Assembly: GCA_963701245.1 (NCBI GenBank)
Contig: OY969576.1
Coordinates: forward strand, 310,001-374,000
Length of the DNA: 64,000 bases
From: CAWCCP01 sp963701245
GTDB taxonomy: Bacteria; Patescibacteriota; Saccharimonadia; Saccharimonadales; UBA4665
Direction of reading: 5' to 3'
Below are positions 17,319 through 25,657 of the stretch, one piece after another. Under the pieces are notes generated by a model. The model was not told the origin of the DNA and did not search any database. It saw only the letters and a list, made by a program, of their open reading frames with translations. Both the position numbers and the translations under genes were made by a program. Within the stretch, counting starts at the first letter, position 1. Every line of letters begins with the position of its first letter.

Positions 17319-18863
17319 ATGAGTAGATCATTCCTGCCTCTGGCCGAGGTTCCAGCTTTAGATTTCGATATCTTCACTCCCGATACGGCCGAACTGCAGG
17401 TCGGTAAGGCCTATGTGAAAGCTGTAAAGGCTCAGATTGCAGTTGATGTGCTTCGTCCTGATTTTGATCCGGAAGCTACCCGAGCGTGCTTTCCTGAGTA
17501 TGTTGATAATGCGACAGGTACGGTGATTACCGCTGCTCTAGATCTTGAAGTTCGACACCGAGATAAACCGCTCCATGCCTTTATCGGTGAACAAGCGGTA
17601 TATGGAGGAACTGCCGGGACGATGGTGCCACCAGATACGTTCGTTGACAGCGTTAAACAACAAATAACATTACCGTCGGGGTATTTTAATCGACTAAAGG
17701 GTTATCACGATATTGTCTCGGAAACACCATTTTTGACTCTGGCCCGGGACGTTTCAGGACTCGAAGATAGTCAAACTGACGGTTGGGCTGAAGCTATTTA
17801 CGCCCGAGTAGAAGACGCCACTTTACACCATTTTGATGAGTATGCAGTGCCTGTGAATCAGGCTGACGCTCTTTACCTTCTCTGTTATTTGCCGGATTCA
17901 GCTCGAAAAATGACACGACGTTTGCTTACCTTAAGTACTCTCTATGGAATAATTGAACAATCTCTGGTTGGTGGAGCAATACCACCGTCGGAAGATGAAA
18001 CGGCTTCACTGGCAGCTCTCAAGCAGTACTTTCAAACAGAAATACTAACAGGTCAAAAATGGACGGATATGTCACTCCGAGACGATAGTATGGCCAGGAT
18101 CGCTGCCTTATCTGTCGAGCAACTTCATGACTTAGCGACGCTGCAAACCAACACCCGAAAAAACAATCAGCAAAATCGAGTTGGGGAGGCGTGGGAAACT
18201 GGGTATGATCACTTAAGAGACCTTCTGAGAGCTGTATCTCATGAAGATAATTATTATCATTGGGCGCAGACTGATACTGGGCATGGGTTTGATGGATTTA
18301 CGGATCACCATTTACGGGAAGTTTTAGGCCGAGACATATTTGATACTGAGTATCATGAGTTTACAACAACTCCTGATGGCACTCGAGTCGTTATTTTGGA
18401 AGATGATCCGGATCAAATGCGTCTTTTTCAAGCAGTCGTTAAAAGGTACCTGCCACAGACTGTCGTACCAGAGCAGCAGTTTGTTTCACCGGACGGAATT
18501 GAAGCAACAATAGATGATCCTCGCAATACACTGTTTCTATTGGACATCCAAAATGGTGAAGATGATACGGCTGGAATACGAGTAGCTGAACAGATATTAA
18601 GGCGTCGCTACGAAACGGCTCAAGCGGCGATTATCGCCGACGACATCTCCGATTTGCCGCAAACAAATATCATTATCTGGTCAAACTCTCAGGAGTCCCT
18701 TCGCCTTGCGTCTGCATTTTTTAAACCGATTGTGAGTAACTTACAAGGTGTGAGCTATGAACTGTATGGTGAAAGTGGTGCTAGAAGCTATTCGGGTAAT
18801 AAATTTAGTCTGACGGTTCGGCCAAAGGGTTTCAATATGTACGATTTAGCGAGTAAGCTATAG
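17319..18863 (+). CDS. Large orphan protein with a C-terminal response-regulator receiver domain
   Basis: 514 residues. Residues 1-350 match nothing I know and are soluble and helical. Residues 355-480 read as a phospho-receiver domain: acidic pocket E361-D362-D363 in VVILEDDPDQMRLF, phospho-acceptor D409 in LFLLDIQNGED, Ser455/Ser457 in IIIWSNSQES and the invariant Lys-Pro at K469-P470 in AFFKPIVSN. All four key positions are present, so phosphorylation is plausible. The receiver is C-terminal, whereas most response regulators carry it first. No histidine kinase is adjacent. TATAAT at 17303-17308 is ten bases before ATG, with TTGACA at 17270. Confidence 0.8.
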   Translation: MSRSFLPLAEVPALDFDIFTPDTAELQVGKAYVKAVKAQIAVDVLRPDFDPEATRACFPEYVDNATGTVITAALDLEVRHRDKPLHAFIGEQAVYGGTAGTMVPPDTFVDSVKQQITLPSGYFNRLKGYHDIVSETPFLTLARDVSGLEDSQTDGWAEAIYARVEDATLHHFDEYAVPVNQADALYLLCYLPDSARKMTRRLLTLSTLYGIIEQSLVGGAIPPSEDETASLAALKQYFQTEILTGQKWTDMSLRDDSMARIAALSVEQLHDLATLQTNTRKNNQQNRVGEAWETGYDHLRDLLRAVSHEDNYYHWAQTDTGHGFDGFTDHHLREVLGRDIFDTEYHEFTTTPDGTRVVILEDDPDQMRLFQAVVKRYLPQTVVPEQQFVSPDGIEATIDDPRNTLFLLDIQNGEDDTAGIRVAEQILRRRYETAQAAIIADDISDLPQTNIIIWSNSQESLRLASAFFKPIVSNLQGVSYELYGESGARSYSGNKFSLTVRPKGFNMYDLASKL

Positions 18864-18983
18864 AGTGCTGGCGACTAATCGCCGTTGCAGTACGTCGTTC
18901 AAAAATTACTGTAGTCGTGAGTGCTCCTTAGAAGGCTACCTTAAACAGCAGTATGGATGCCGAACAAAATGTAGCAACCGTTG

Positions 18984-19171
18984 ATGCTTGGAGATCAAAA
19001 AAGAGCCCAAAAAGCCATAGATGATCCAGAGTCGTTCAATAAGCCTTATTCCAAGCAGAATGGTTTTAAAAAGGCAGTATATTTTTCGATGCCTGGTCAA
19101 ATAAGATCAGGTGTCTTGAGGATATGAGTAATTGGATTTATCGTCGCTATGATGGGCACGATTTTATATAA
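18984..19171 (+). pseudogene. Remnant of a small gene with a frameshift
   Basis: From ATG 18984 one frame encodes about 36 coding-like residues (GDQKRAQKAIDDPESFNKPY) up to KKAVYF. A shift near 19087 then opens another frame reading FDAWSNKIRCLEDMSNWIYR and ending DGHDFI at TAA 19169-19171. The joined sequence looks like the tail of a real protein and lacks any start signal. No family recognised. The rest of the 365-base gap between 18863 and 19229 shows nothing else. Confidence 0.45.
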
Positions 19172-19228
19172 AACCCAATTGTTTTGAAGGCGATAATTTA
19201 TAAACGTTGATGGCGTCGATTCTTAGAA

Positions 19229-20038
19229 TTAGATTTCGGCTCGATGACCATTGAGATGACCATTCATTGGTTGCATGCTCTGTGTCGCGAAGTCTATTAG
19301 TTTTACCCCATGCATCTGAAAATGCGTCAAAGCCCGTGCCGGTATTACCGGTCGATTTTCTGATTCATCTGATAACCCGTAGGATAGATCTACTAAGCTT
19401 GGGTCGGGCTGACCCGGTCGGTCAATGAGCGTTGCATCAAGTACAGCGCCGGCATTTAATGAAAGTACACTTAACCTGGCGTGGACTCGCCGGTCTGTCT
19501 GGGTTGCGCTACTGTCTTGATGCACAAGTCTATGAGAAATGGCATGCAAATAGAATGCTGTTTTGTCAGGAAATATGTGTGTAATGCCCACATCAACCGT
19601 TTCGGCCCGAGAACTGGCCGTGGACGCATGACGCTCAAACCAGTCAAACAAACCACGCACTCGTCTTACGCCAGTAGCATCTAATACATCTTGTTCATAA
19701 AAGTCTGAGCCGGATTCTTCATCAACTCGAAGCGTAGGTCTCCCGGTCGTTCGGCTAAGTACAAAACGGCCCATTTGTTCGCCGTGAGGTAAGAAAATTT
19801 CTATAGCATCTCTGGCGTGTAAGTTATATTGCGGGTGCAGGCTATCTGTTCCCATTCGCCACATGATACCGTCTGGCGGCATATTGTGCACCCAAGTCGT
19901 CTGGCTCGAAACTTGCCCACCAATGTTTCGAAAACTTGGATGGACAGCTAAATCAAACATTTGGTGGTGCATCGCATCGGCTACCTGTCTCACACTGTCA
20001 ACTGAAGCCAGCTCACCATTCACTGTATTCCCGGGCAT
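19229..20038 (-). CDS. Hypothetical protein of 269 residues, leaderless type
   Basis: Not recognised. Soluble, rich in Asp, His and Arg, with segments such as SFRNIGGQVSSQTTWVHNMP and ETVDVGITHIFPDKTAFYLH that suggest a beta-rich fold. TATAAG lies ten bases before ATG 20038 with no Shine-Dalgarno. It stands divergent from the IS481 element, whose left end is 70 bases upstream. Confidence 0.72.
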   Translation of the reverse strand: MPGNTVNGELASVDSVRQVADAMHHQMFDLAVHPSFRNIGGQVSSQTTWVHNMPPDGIMWRMGTDSLHPQYNLHARDAIEIFLPHGEQMGRFVLSRTTGRPTLRVDEESGSDFYEQDVLDATGVRRVRGLFDWFERHASTASSRAETVDVGITHIFPDKTAFYLHAISHRLVHQDSSATQTDRRVHARLSVLSLNAGAVLDATLIDRPGQPDPSLVDLSYGLSDESENRPVIPARALTHFQMHGVKLIDFATQSMQPMNGHLNGHRAEI

Positions 20039-20107
20039 AGTAAATTACTTATACCTTGATTATTAATATGTGTCAAGTATATCGGCGTCAATTCGTCTTC
20101 AGGCACC

Positions 20108-21121
20108 AAACATCTTGGACACTTTCATTAAGATAGAAAGGAGTAATGAAAGTGAGTACCAGAACTATGACCCAGAAACAGCTCTTAGTCTACGGAGCTC
20201 GGATTAGACTTGCTTGGTTTAGGAAGGCAGAAGAATTAGGTAGTGTTACTGAAGCTTGTAAATGGTTTGGAATAGCAAGGAGTGAGTACTACTATTGGCA
20301 TAAACGTTGGATTGCCGGAGATAAGAAAGTAACAGCACTTTACGACAAGCCCAGAATACCAAAAGATAACCCTCGCATAATTGATGAGGAATTAGCTGGT
20401 CTCATCGTTGGCCTGAGATTGGAGTATGGCTACGGTAAGCACGGCCTATCCAGGATCCTTGAGCGGGATTATGGCATCACCATATCTCATAAAGGTGTTA
20501 ATAACGTTCTTAGGCGAGCTGAATTGCTCGCTAAGAGAAAGGTCAACAAACGTTCACGTAAACTATCTGACCAGCAATATGTACCCGGTGAGCGTGGTCA
20601 GATGGACGTGAAGCACTGGAAACGAGCCGCCTACCAATACGACATCATAGATTGTGCCACCAGGCTCAAATACAAGCGCCTGTACTATGATTACCATCCC
20701 CGAAATACCATCGACTTCCTGGAGCATGCCGTCAGATTCTTTGAGCCAGCTTTCAGCTTTCAAACCATCCAGACAGACAATGGTACTGAGTTCACCTACA
20801 CCCAGTGGCCACAGGATAAGATAACTCACCCAGTAACCATATGGCTGACCAGCCATGGTATTGAGCATCGCTTAATTAAAGCCAGCTCACCACAACTCAA
20901 TGGGTTTATTGAGCGCAGCCATGGCTCAGACAAATACCTACGGAAACATTTCAAAATAGATCATAATTTCGTGGACCTTAAGCGATTCCTGTTGGAAGAC
21001 TGCGAACGCTACAATACATACCGCCCACATACCTCACTCGGTATGATGACACCACTCGAATACTTACAGAGTCTGCCCGGATATGAGAATGCTACTATTA
21101 ACTTAGACGTCCTATATGTTT
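20108..21121 (+). mobile_element. IS481-family insertion sequence
   Basis: The element is about 1.01 kb. Imperfect terminal repeats are AAACATCTTGGACACTT at 20108-20124 and, inverted at the right end, AAACATATAGGACGTCT ending at 21121 (13 of 17 match). I found no convincing target duplication, so the exact ends are approximate. The transposase stop codon coincides with the right end. Confidence 0.75.
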
Positions 21122-21123
21122 AG
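20146..21123 (+). CDS. IS481-family transposase (rve integrase core)
   Basis: An N-terminal helix-turn-helix (LGSVTEACKWFGIARSEYYY) is followed by a linker domain and an integrase-type DDE core: GQMDVKHW (first Asp), IQTDNGTEF (second Asp) and LNGFIERSHGSD (Glu). The C-terminal YNTYRPHTSLGMMTPLEYL is the usual ending of this family. ATG 20146 follows AGAAAGGAGTA, a good ribosome binding site. The 325-residue length is normal, so the element may be active. Confidence 0.94.
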   Translation: MKVSTRTMTQKQLLVYGARIRLAWFRKAEELGSVTEACKWFGIARSEYYYWHKRWIAGDKKVTALYDKPRIPKDNPRIIDEELAGLIVGLRLEYGYGKHGLSRILERDYGITISHKGVNNVLRRAELLAKRKVNKRSRKLSDQQYVPGERGQMDVKHWKRAAYQYDIIDCATRLKYKRLYYDYHPRNTIDFLEHAVRFFEPAFSFQTIQTDNGTEFTYTQWPQDKITHPVTIWLTSHGIEHRLIKASSPQLNGFIERSHGSDKYLRKHFKIDHNFVDLKRFLLEDCERYNTYRPHTSLGMMTPLEYLQSLPGYENATINLDVLYV

Positions 21124-21190
21124 AGCCTCGACCCCTAATTATAGTAGTAAAATTGACCAATTAGCCAAGAGATATATAGTTTAGTAAATT

Positions 21191-22165
21191 ATGAGCTTAT
21201 CTGAGGTTCAAGACCGCTATCGACGTGCCTTAGTCGTTGAGCATCCCGTTAAGCGAGACACTAGACGATACCGGCGGGCGCTGCGTCAAGTTCAGCATTT
21301 ACAACAAGCAACTGGCTTAACCGTTGAAGCGGTGCATACGGAAAGGGATAGTAAACAAACCCAAACTAAAGTGCTAGAGTCGCAGCGGCCAACGGACCTG
21401 ATTATTGTACTTGGTGGTGACGGAACAATGAATACGGTGGTGAATGCGCAACTTCGTCTTGAGCAAGCAGAGCGAGCTGATGTGTTGCCCACAAAAGCCG
21501 GATCGTCATGCGATATGTACCGAAGTCTTATAGGTAACATAACGGGACGCACTGCTCTCGCACACATCCTGACCTCAGGACAGCGTGTGCAGGTCCATCC
21601 GTTAGAAGTTGCAATAAAAAAAGGTGCATTCGATATACCAAATGTGCAGTATGCGGTAAATAACGCCGGAATCCAGTATCCAGCACGTATGTCGCAGGTG
21701 TTAAATGGTGGTGATCATCGAAACAGTCTGATCGGACGAGTTCCAATTGCCGGCGAGCACCTGCAAAATATGCTGACCACCTGGCGTAGCTTTAGTGAAC
21801 TCCAAACTTTTACTTCAATCTGGGATTCAGTAGGCTCCCGAGAACTGCTAGGTATGAATTTCATACATGCAGAGAGAGCCATGCGCTACGGTCGCTTTGC
21901 CATACAACATACTGATTCGGAATTTCTTTCGATCGATCAAATCGTGGCTGAGCGGTCGGCAGTTGCTCTCGACGGGATGCGAATGACTTTCGGGTTATTG
22001 ACAGGCGAGCGACACAAATACCTGCAGTTTACTGTCGGAAATGTGCCAACTTTTGGCCATGTTGACGGTGAGCCGTTTCCAATTGACGCTGGTTCGATGG
22101 TTGAAGTCGGCTTAGCCGATAGTTATGTCACAACCTATAGTTTGAGATCAAATGTCGTAACCTAG
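21191..22165 (+). CDS. Diacylglycerol/sphingosine kinase-like lipid kinase
   Basis: Contains the DAGK catalytic signature: TDLIIVLGGDGTMNTVVN near residues 76-94, the ATP-binding GGDGT loop of the NAD-kinase/DAG-kinase superfamily. The second family motif, usually GTxNDFAR, appears as KAGSSCDMYRSL, an altered form. The C-terminal half has the expected beta sandwich (VQYAVNNAGIQYPARM) and ends with FGHVDGEPFPID, close to the family's D-G-E motif. It likely phosphorylates a lipid at the membrane surface; the substrate is unknown. It is followed by a methyltransferase gene. Confidence 0.8.
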   Translation: MSLSEVQDRYRRALVVEHPVKRDTRRYRRALRQVQHLQQATGLTVEAVHTERDSKQTQTKVLESQRPTDLIIVLGGDGTMNTVVNAQLRLEQAERADVLPTKAGSSCDMYRSLIGNITGRTALAHILTSGQRVQVHPLEVAIKKGAFDIPNVQYAVNNAGIQYPARMSQVLNGGDHRNSLIGRVPIAGEHLQNMLTTWRSFSELQTFTSIWDSVGSRELLGMNFIHAERAMRYGRFAIQHTDSEFLSIDQIVAERSAVALDGMRMTFGLLTGERHKYLQFTVGNVPTFGHVDGEPFPIDAGSMVEVGLADSYVTTYSLRSNVVT

Positions 22166-22244
22166 AATTAGGATCGAACCGTGTAGCTTTTGACGGTGTG
22201 TTCCAAGAACATCATTGGGTCGGCCATTTGCTATGATTAGGACT

Positions 22245-22943
22245 ATGCGTCGACAGCAAAAGATCTGGTTTGAAGAATACACTAAGCATGCCAACATTCC
22301 GGCTATGAATAATGAAGAACCCGCCAGCGGGGTGGTGATGTTTGTCGAGCTATTAAGGGAGCGGCAGGTTGCGACAAACGGCACTGCCCTTGATATTGGT
22401 GCTGGTAAGGGTCGTAATGCCATCTATTTAGCAGAACAGGGTTATACAGTGACTGCACTTGAATATATTGAACCGGCGATTGTGGCTGGTAATAAGCTTG
22501 CCAAAAAACACGGCGTTGCTGATTCGGTACACTACTTACCTGCTTCGATTGACGCACCGTGGGATTTTCTAGCAAATTATTTTGATGTGGCAATCGATTC
22601 GTTTGCTTCTATAGATATTGAAACTCTAGAGGGGCGTCGTATCTACCGTGACGAATTACTACGGACTTTAAAACCGGGAGGGTATGCCATGGTTATGGTA
22701 GTCTCAGCCGATGACACCTGGGAGCGAGATCTAATTAAGCGGTCACCTGGCCCAGAACCAAATAGTACGTATTGGCCTCAGAACGGCAAATTTCAAAAAG
22801 ATTATGATGAGGCCGAACTCAGACAATTTTATAGTGGTTTTCAAATTCACGAATGTCGCAAAGTACGCAAGAAAGTCGTAAAACTCGGCCGAACCGGCAT
22901 TGGTACAAACTTTGGGTTAGTATTACAAAAACCGACTTCCTAA
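22245..22943 (+). CDS. Class I SAM-dependent methyltransferase
   Basis: SAM-binding motif I is ALDIGAGKGRNAIYLAEQG near residues 47-65, followed by strand 2 VTALEYIEP and the motif-IV strand FDVAIDSFASIDI, then LKPGGYAMVMVV. It resembles the tellurite-resistance/UbiE-like group. ATG 22245 is preferred because TATGAT at 22232-22237 lies seven bases upstream; the frame is open to 22215. It sits 79 bases after the lipid kinase gene. The acceptor is unknown. Confidence 0.87.
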   Translation: MRRQQKIWFEEYTKHANIPAMNNEEPASGVVMFVELLRERQVATNGTALDIGAGKGRNAIYLAEQGYTVTALEYIEPAIVAGNKLAKKHGVADSVHYLPASIDAPWDFLANYFDVAIDSFASIDIETLEGRRIYRDELLRTLKPGGYAMVMVVSADDTWERDLIKRSPGPEPNSTYWPQNGKFQKDYDEAELRQFYSGFQIHECRKVRKKVVKLGRTGIGTNFGLVLQKPTS

Positions 22944-23013
22944 CGAGCGATCGGTTTAGAACTTTCGAAAGATTGGAAGTGAGATAGCTCTTATTTTGGG
23001 TTTAGGTAAGGTG

Positions 23014-24303
23014 CTATGGCTCGCTGCTCTTTGCAGGAGGTGGGAGCTGGTTGTTCGGTTCGGTAATAGGCTGACTGTATTCGGTATCTGAAGGCGCACG
23101 GTGACCAGGCTTTTTACGAAATATAAGAAGTAACAGTAAGACCGCGAGAATGATACCAATACTAATTACTATCATGAGATAGGTATAGTTTTTCGAGGTC
23201 TGGAAAGAGGTTCCCACTGTTGAGCCAGACGAGCCACTGCTTGATGGTGTAATCGTCAGATAAATTTTCTTTCCCGACGGCAGTCTCATGAGGGTTACTT
23301 TGTTTGTGAGCATAGCGTTTTGAGAGCCAATACTTACGGTCAGTGACTGGGGATTGGTGCCATATTTCAAGGTATAGCCGGCAGCAAGGTTTGTCTGCCA
23401 CGACACGACTGCGGTGGTCTCAGTTATATTTGTCACCTGGAGATGGCTTATAGAAGGAGCCGGTGGTGAGACAAATGGGTTGGTGGTGAGGCTGACACCG
23501 GGTGGAGTGAGTACTTCATCATTCAAGTTTGCTATTTCATTCTCGGTAAGTGGTGTTGAAGTAGTACTGACTTCAGGTGAACTAGTGACCGGGGTCGGTG
23601 TGGGTGTAGGAGCGGGAGCTGGTGTAGGTGTCGGGGTAGGACTCGGTGATGGCGTAGGAGTTGGTGTTGCCGATTGGGCAGGCATTGTCCAAGTTTGGGC
23701 CAAGTTATCTGTGGTACAGGTTTCAATAGCTAACTGGGTGCCATTATTTTTATCGTCAAACGGGACGCTTAAGCATTTGCCTGATCCAGTGTTTTGAATA
23801 ATATTTTGTGTCGTCGACCAGACCCATTGCTGGCCTGGTGTGCCATCGCAGGTATCCAGCTCGACAACTGCATAATTAATCGTTGAGCCTCCGGCGACGG
23901 CCAAGCATTTGCCAAAGATTTCAATTGTACCTTCGTCTGGCGTTCCCGAACTGCTATAGGTAGTCCAATCTTGAGAAGTAGAACCATTACAGGACCACAA
24001 ATCAATCGGATTACCATCACTTGTATCACCGTTTTTGTCATCAAGACAATAGCCGTTATATCCGGAGGTAATATTGCCAGTTACCGTATTCTGATTGGAT
24101 GTTGGAGGTACGGTCGCGGCATGAGTAATGACTAAACAGTAGACGCCAATAGCCGCAAACACGCTAATGAATAGGAGTGGTAAGCCACGGTTCACGACGA
24201 GGTTGCTATGAAAAAACTTTACAAAAAAAGCTGGCAGATCATTTTCTGCGTAGGCATTCTTCGCTGGCGCTGACGATTGCTTTTTTGGTTTCGGTTTCAC
24301 CAT
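23014..24303 (-). CDS. Membrane-anchored ricin-type lectin with fibronectin III domain
   Basis: A 429-residue surface protein. A basic cytosolic N-terminus is followed by a membrane segment (LPLLFISVFAAIGVYCLVI), then a beta-trefoil with QxW-like repeats SQDW, QQWVW and AQTW, a Pro-Thr linker of about 30 residues, an FN3 domain (ISHLQVTNITETTAVVSWQT), a second membrane segment (LMIVISIGIILAVLLLLLIF) and a short cytosolic tail. Ricin-type domains bind carbohydrates, so a role in attachment to glycans or a host cell is plausible. ATG 24303 is preferred over 24339. The linker is encoded by a GT-rich low-complexity tract. Confidence 0.88.
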   Translation of the reverse strand: MVKPKPKKQSSAPAKNAYAENDLPAFFVKFFHSNLVVNRGLPLLFISVFAAIGVYCLVITHAATVPPTSNQNTVTGNITSGYNGYCLDDKNGDTSDGNPIDLWSCNGSTSQDWTTYSSSGTPDEGTIEIFGKCLAVAGGSTINYAVVELDTCDGTPGQQWVWSTTQNIIQNTGSGKCLSVPFDDKNNGTQLAIETCTTDNLAQTWTMPAQSATPTPTPSPSPTPTPTPAPAPTPTPTPVTSSPEVSTTSTPLTENEIANLNDEVLTPPGVSLTTNPFVSPPAPSISHLQVTNITETTAVVSWQTNLAAGYTLKYGTNPQSLTVSIGSQNAMLTNKVTLMRLPSGKKIYLTITPSSSGSSGSTVGTSFQTSKNYTYLMIVISIGIILAVLLLLLIFRKKPGHRAPSDTEYSQPITEPNNQLPPPAKSSEP

Positions 24304-24382
24304 GACGCTCACGCTTTTCTTTAAGCGGTAGTATAGCATGCTCTCCCGTGTGAGAGCGATATCTAAAGCTGGTTAAAACTTT

Positions 24383-24928
24383 TTATTCTGCAGGTGCAGC
24401 TAAGCCCTGCGCCGCTTCAGCTTTCATACAGTCTTCGTGAGTCTGTAAGACGTCTGCTGCGACACCTTCAGGGTTAGGGGCATAATGGAAAATAAAGTTT
24501 TCTTCTTCACCAGCTGATTGAATAGTAACGTCGCCGTAGTTGAGAATGGTTGCGAACACTCCGGTCCGAGTTCCGGTAACATCCTGAACTCTACTAAATG
24601 CAACCTGCGAAATGCTTCGGTCAAACAAGCCATTTTGCTCAACTTGAATAAGATGCTCATTCGTAAAAATAAGAACATTATGACTAAATACAAAGACACC
24701 TATAAAAAAGACGACTACTGACAAGAAAAGACAAAGTATGATGATGGTAATGACGATACCCGAAGAAAAGGTCAGGTCATAGGGATGCCGATTATAGTCG
24801 TAGGCAAAACCAAGAGCAACCACCGCCAGTAGCAGCGCAAAACCAGTTGAAGGTAGCAAACTTATAAAGTCGCGATGTATGACTCGCGTGATTGTTTCAC
24901 CAGGATTGAGCGTAAAACCATAATTCAT
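24383..24928 (-). CDS. Bacterial PH-domain membrane protein (YdbS/YdbT-like)
   Basis: Two membrane segments (FALLLAVVALGFAY and GIVITIIILCLFLSVVVFFIGVFVF) are followed by a bacterial PH domain: LIFTNEHLIQVEQNGLFDRSI and SRVQDVTGTRTGVFATILNYGDVTIQSAG are the classic core of this family. It is probably inner-membrane and of structural or signalling role; no catalytic function is known. It lies 80 bases upstream of the lectin gene on the same strand, possibly one transcription unit. Confidence 0.88.
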   Translation of the reverse strand: MNYGFTLNPGETITRVIHRDFISLLPSTGFALLLAVVALGFAYDYNRHPYDLTFSSGIVITIIILCLFLSVVVFFIGVFVFSHNVLIFTNEHLIQVEQNGLFDRSISQVAFSRVQDVTGTRTGVFATILNYGDVTIQSAGEEENFIFHYAPNPEGVAADVLQTHEDCMKAEAAQGLAAPAE

Positions 24929-24985
24929 GTTCTTATAAGTTTAACAGATTAACCTCATTTCGCAAAGCATTGATTTCACTGAACT

Positions 24986-25624
24986 TTACGCAGTGCCCTG
25001 CCGTCCCGGAAAGTCTTGTATTAAATCGATCAGACCGTTTCCCTTCGGTGTTATTTGGTAGACTGGTTCTTCTATGAGTTGAAGCTGGCGTAGTCGGGGT
25101 TCCCATTGATTCAAGGCTCCAGCTATAGCATAGGCGTCTCCATAGGAACGCTTTGCGATAAGTTGTAGTTCTACGGCACCAGAGAGACTAATCCAGCAGA
25201 TTTTGAGGGCTTGTCGCATTTTGAGGAAATCAACTTGATCGAGTGGCGTCAGGCGACCGGCTGGATTGTCTAAGACACTATTAAGAAGCAAGGCCGCCAT
25301 TTTACCGGCATGAATGTCATGGCCAGCAGCGTGAAGTACTTCTCCAAACTGCTCACTACGCTTAAAATCATAAGCCGAGAATTCACCTTCGGGAGATTCA
25401 TCGAAGACAAGATTGGTGCGTTCTTCATTAGGAAAAACAATACTTTGAGCGAGAATGCTCCCAGTGAGTAGTCCGATCCGGTTTTCAGGTTTGAAAGCAC
25501 GTTGATCAAACCAAAAGGTTCCCTTTATAACGGGCCATAGTAGCGGTGTAATTGTCCGGTAAAAGCCAGATATCAGATAGTCCGGTGTAAATGCTTCAGT
25601 CGGCGGTTGATCTGCAGTGGTCAT
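24986..25624 (-). CDS. Hypothetical protein of 212 residues
   Basis: Not recognised. Helical and soluble, with a hydrophobic patch FYRTITPLLWPVIKGTFWF near residues 22-40 that could associate with a membrane. The last part (VYQITPKGNGLIDLIQDF) resembles the wing of a winged-helix DNA-binding fold, but no recognition helix is clear. It is 33 bases downstream of the orphan at 25658 and likely in the same transcript. Confidence 0.7.
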   Translation of the reverse strand: MTTADQPPTEAFTPDYLISGFYRTITPLLWPVIKGTFWFDQRAFKPENRIGLLTGSILAQSIVFPNEERTNLVFDESPEGEFSAYDFKRSEQFGEVLHAAGHDIHAGKMAALLLNSVLDNPAGRLTPLDQVDFLKMRQALKICWISLSGAVELQLIAKRSYGDAYAIAGALNQWEPRLRQLQLIEEPVYQITPKGNGLIDLIQDFPGRQGTA

Positions 25625-25657
25625 GCAAATGTAGCTCTCATTTTTTAGAGGAATTAT

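Noticed and set aside
23580..23680. GT-rich repeat tract as a regulatory or CRISPR-like repeat
   Set aside because: It encodes the Pro-Thr stalk of the lectin protein on the minus strand; the repetition is explained by the protein.
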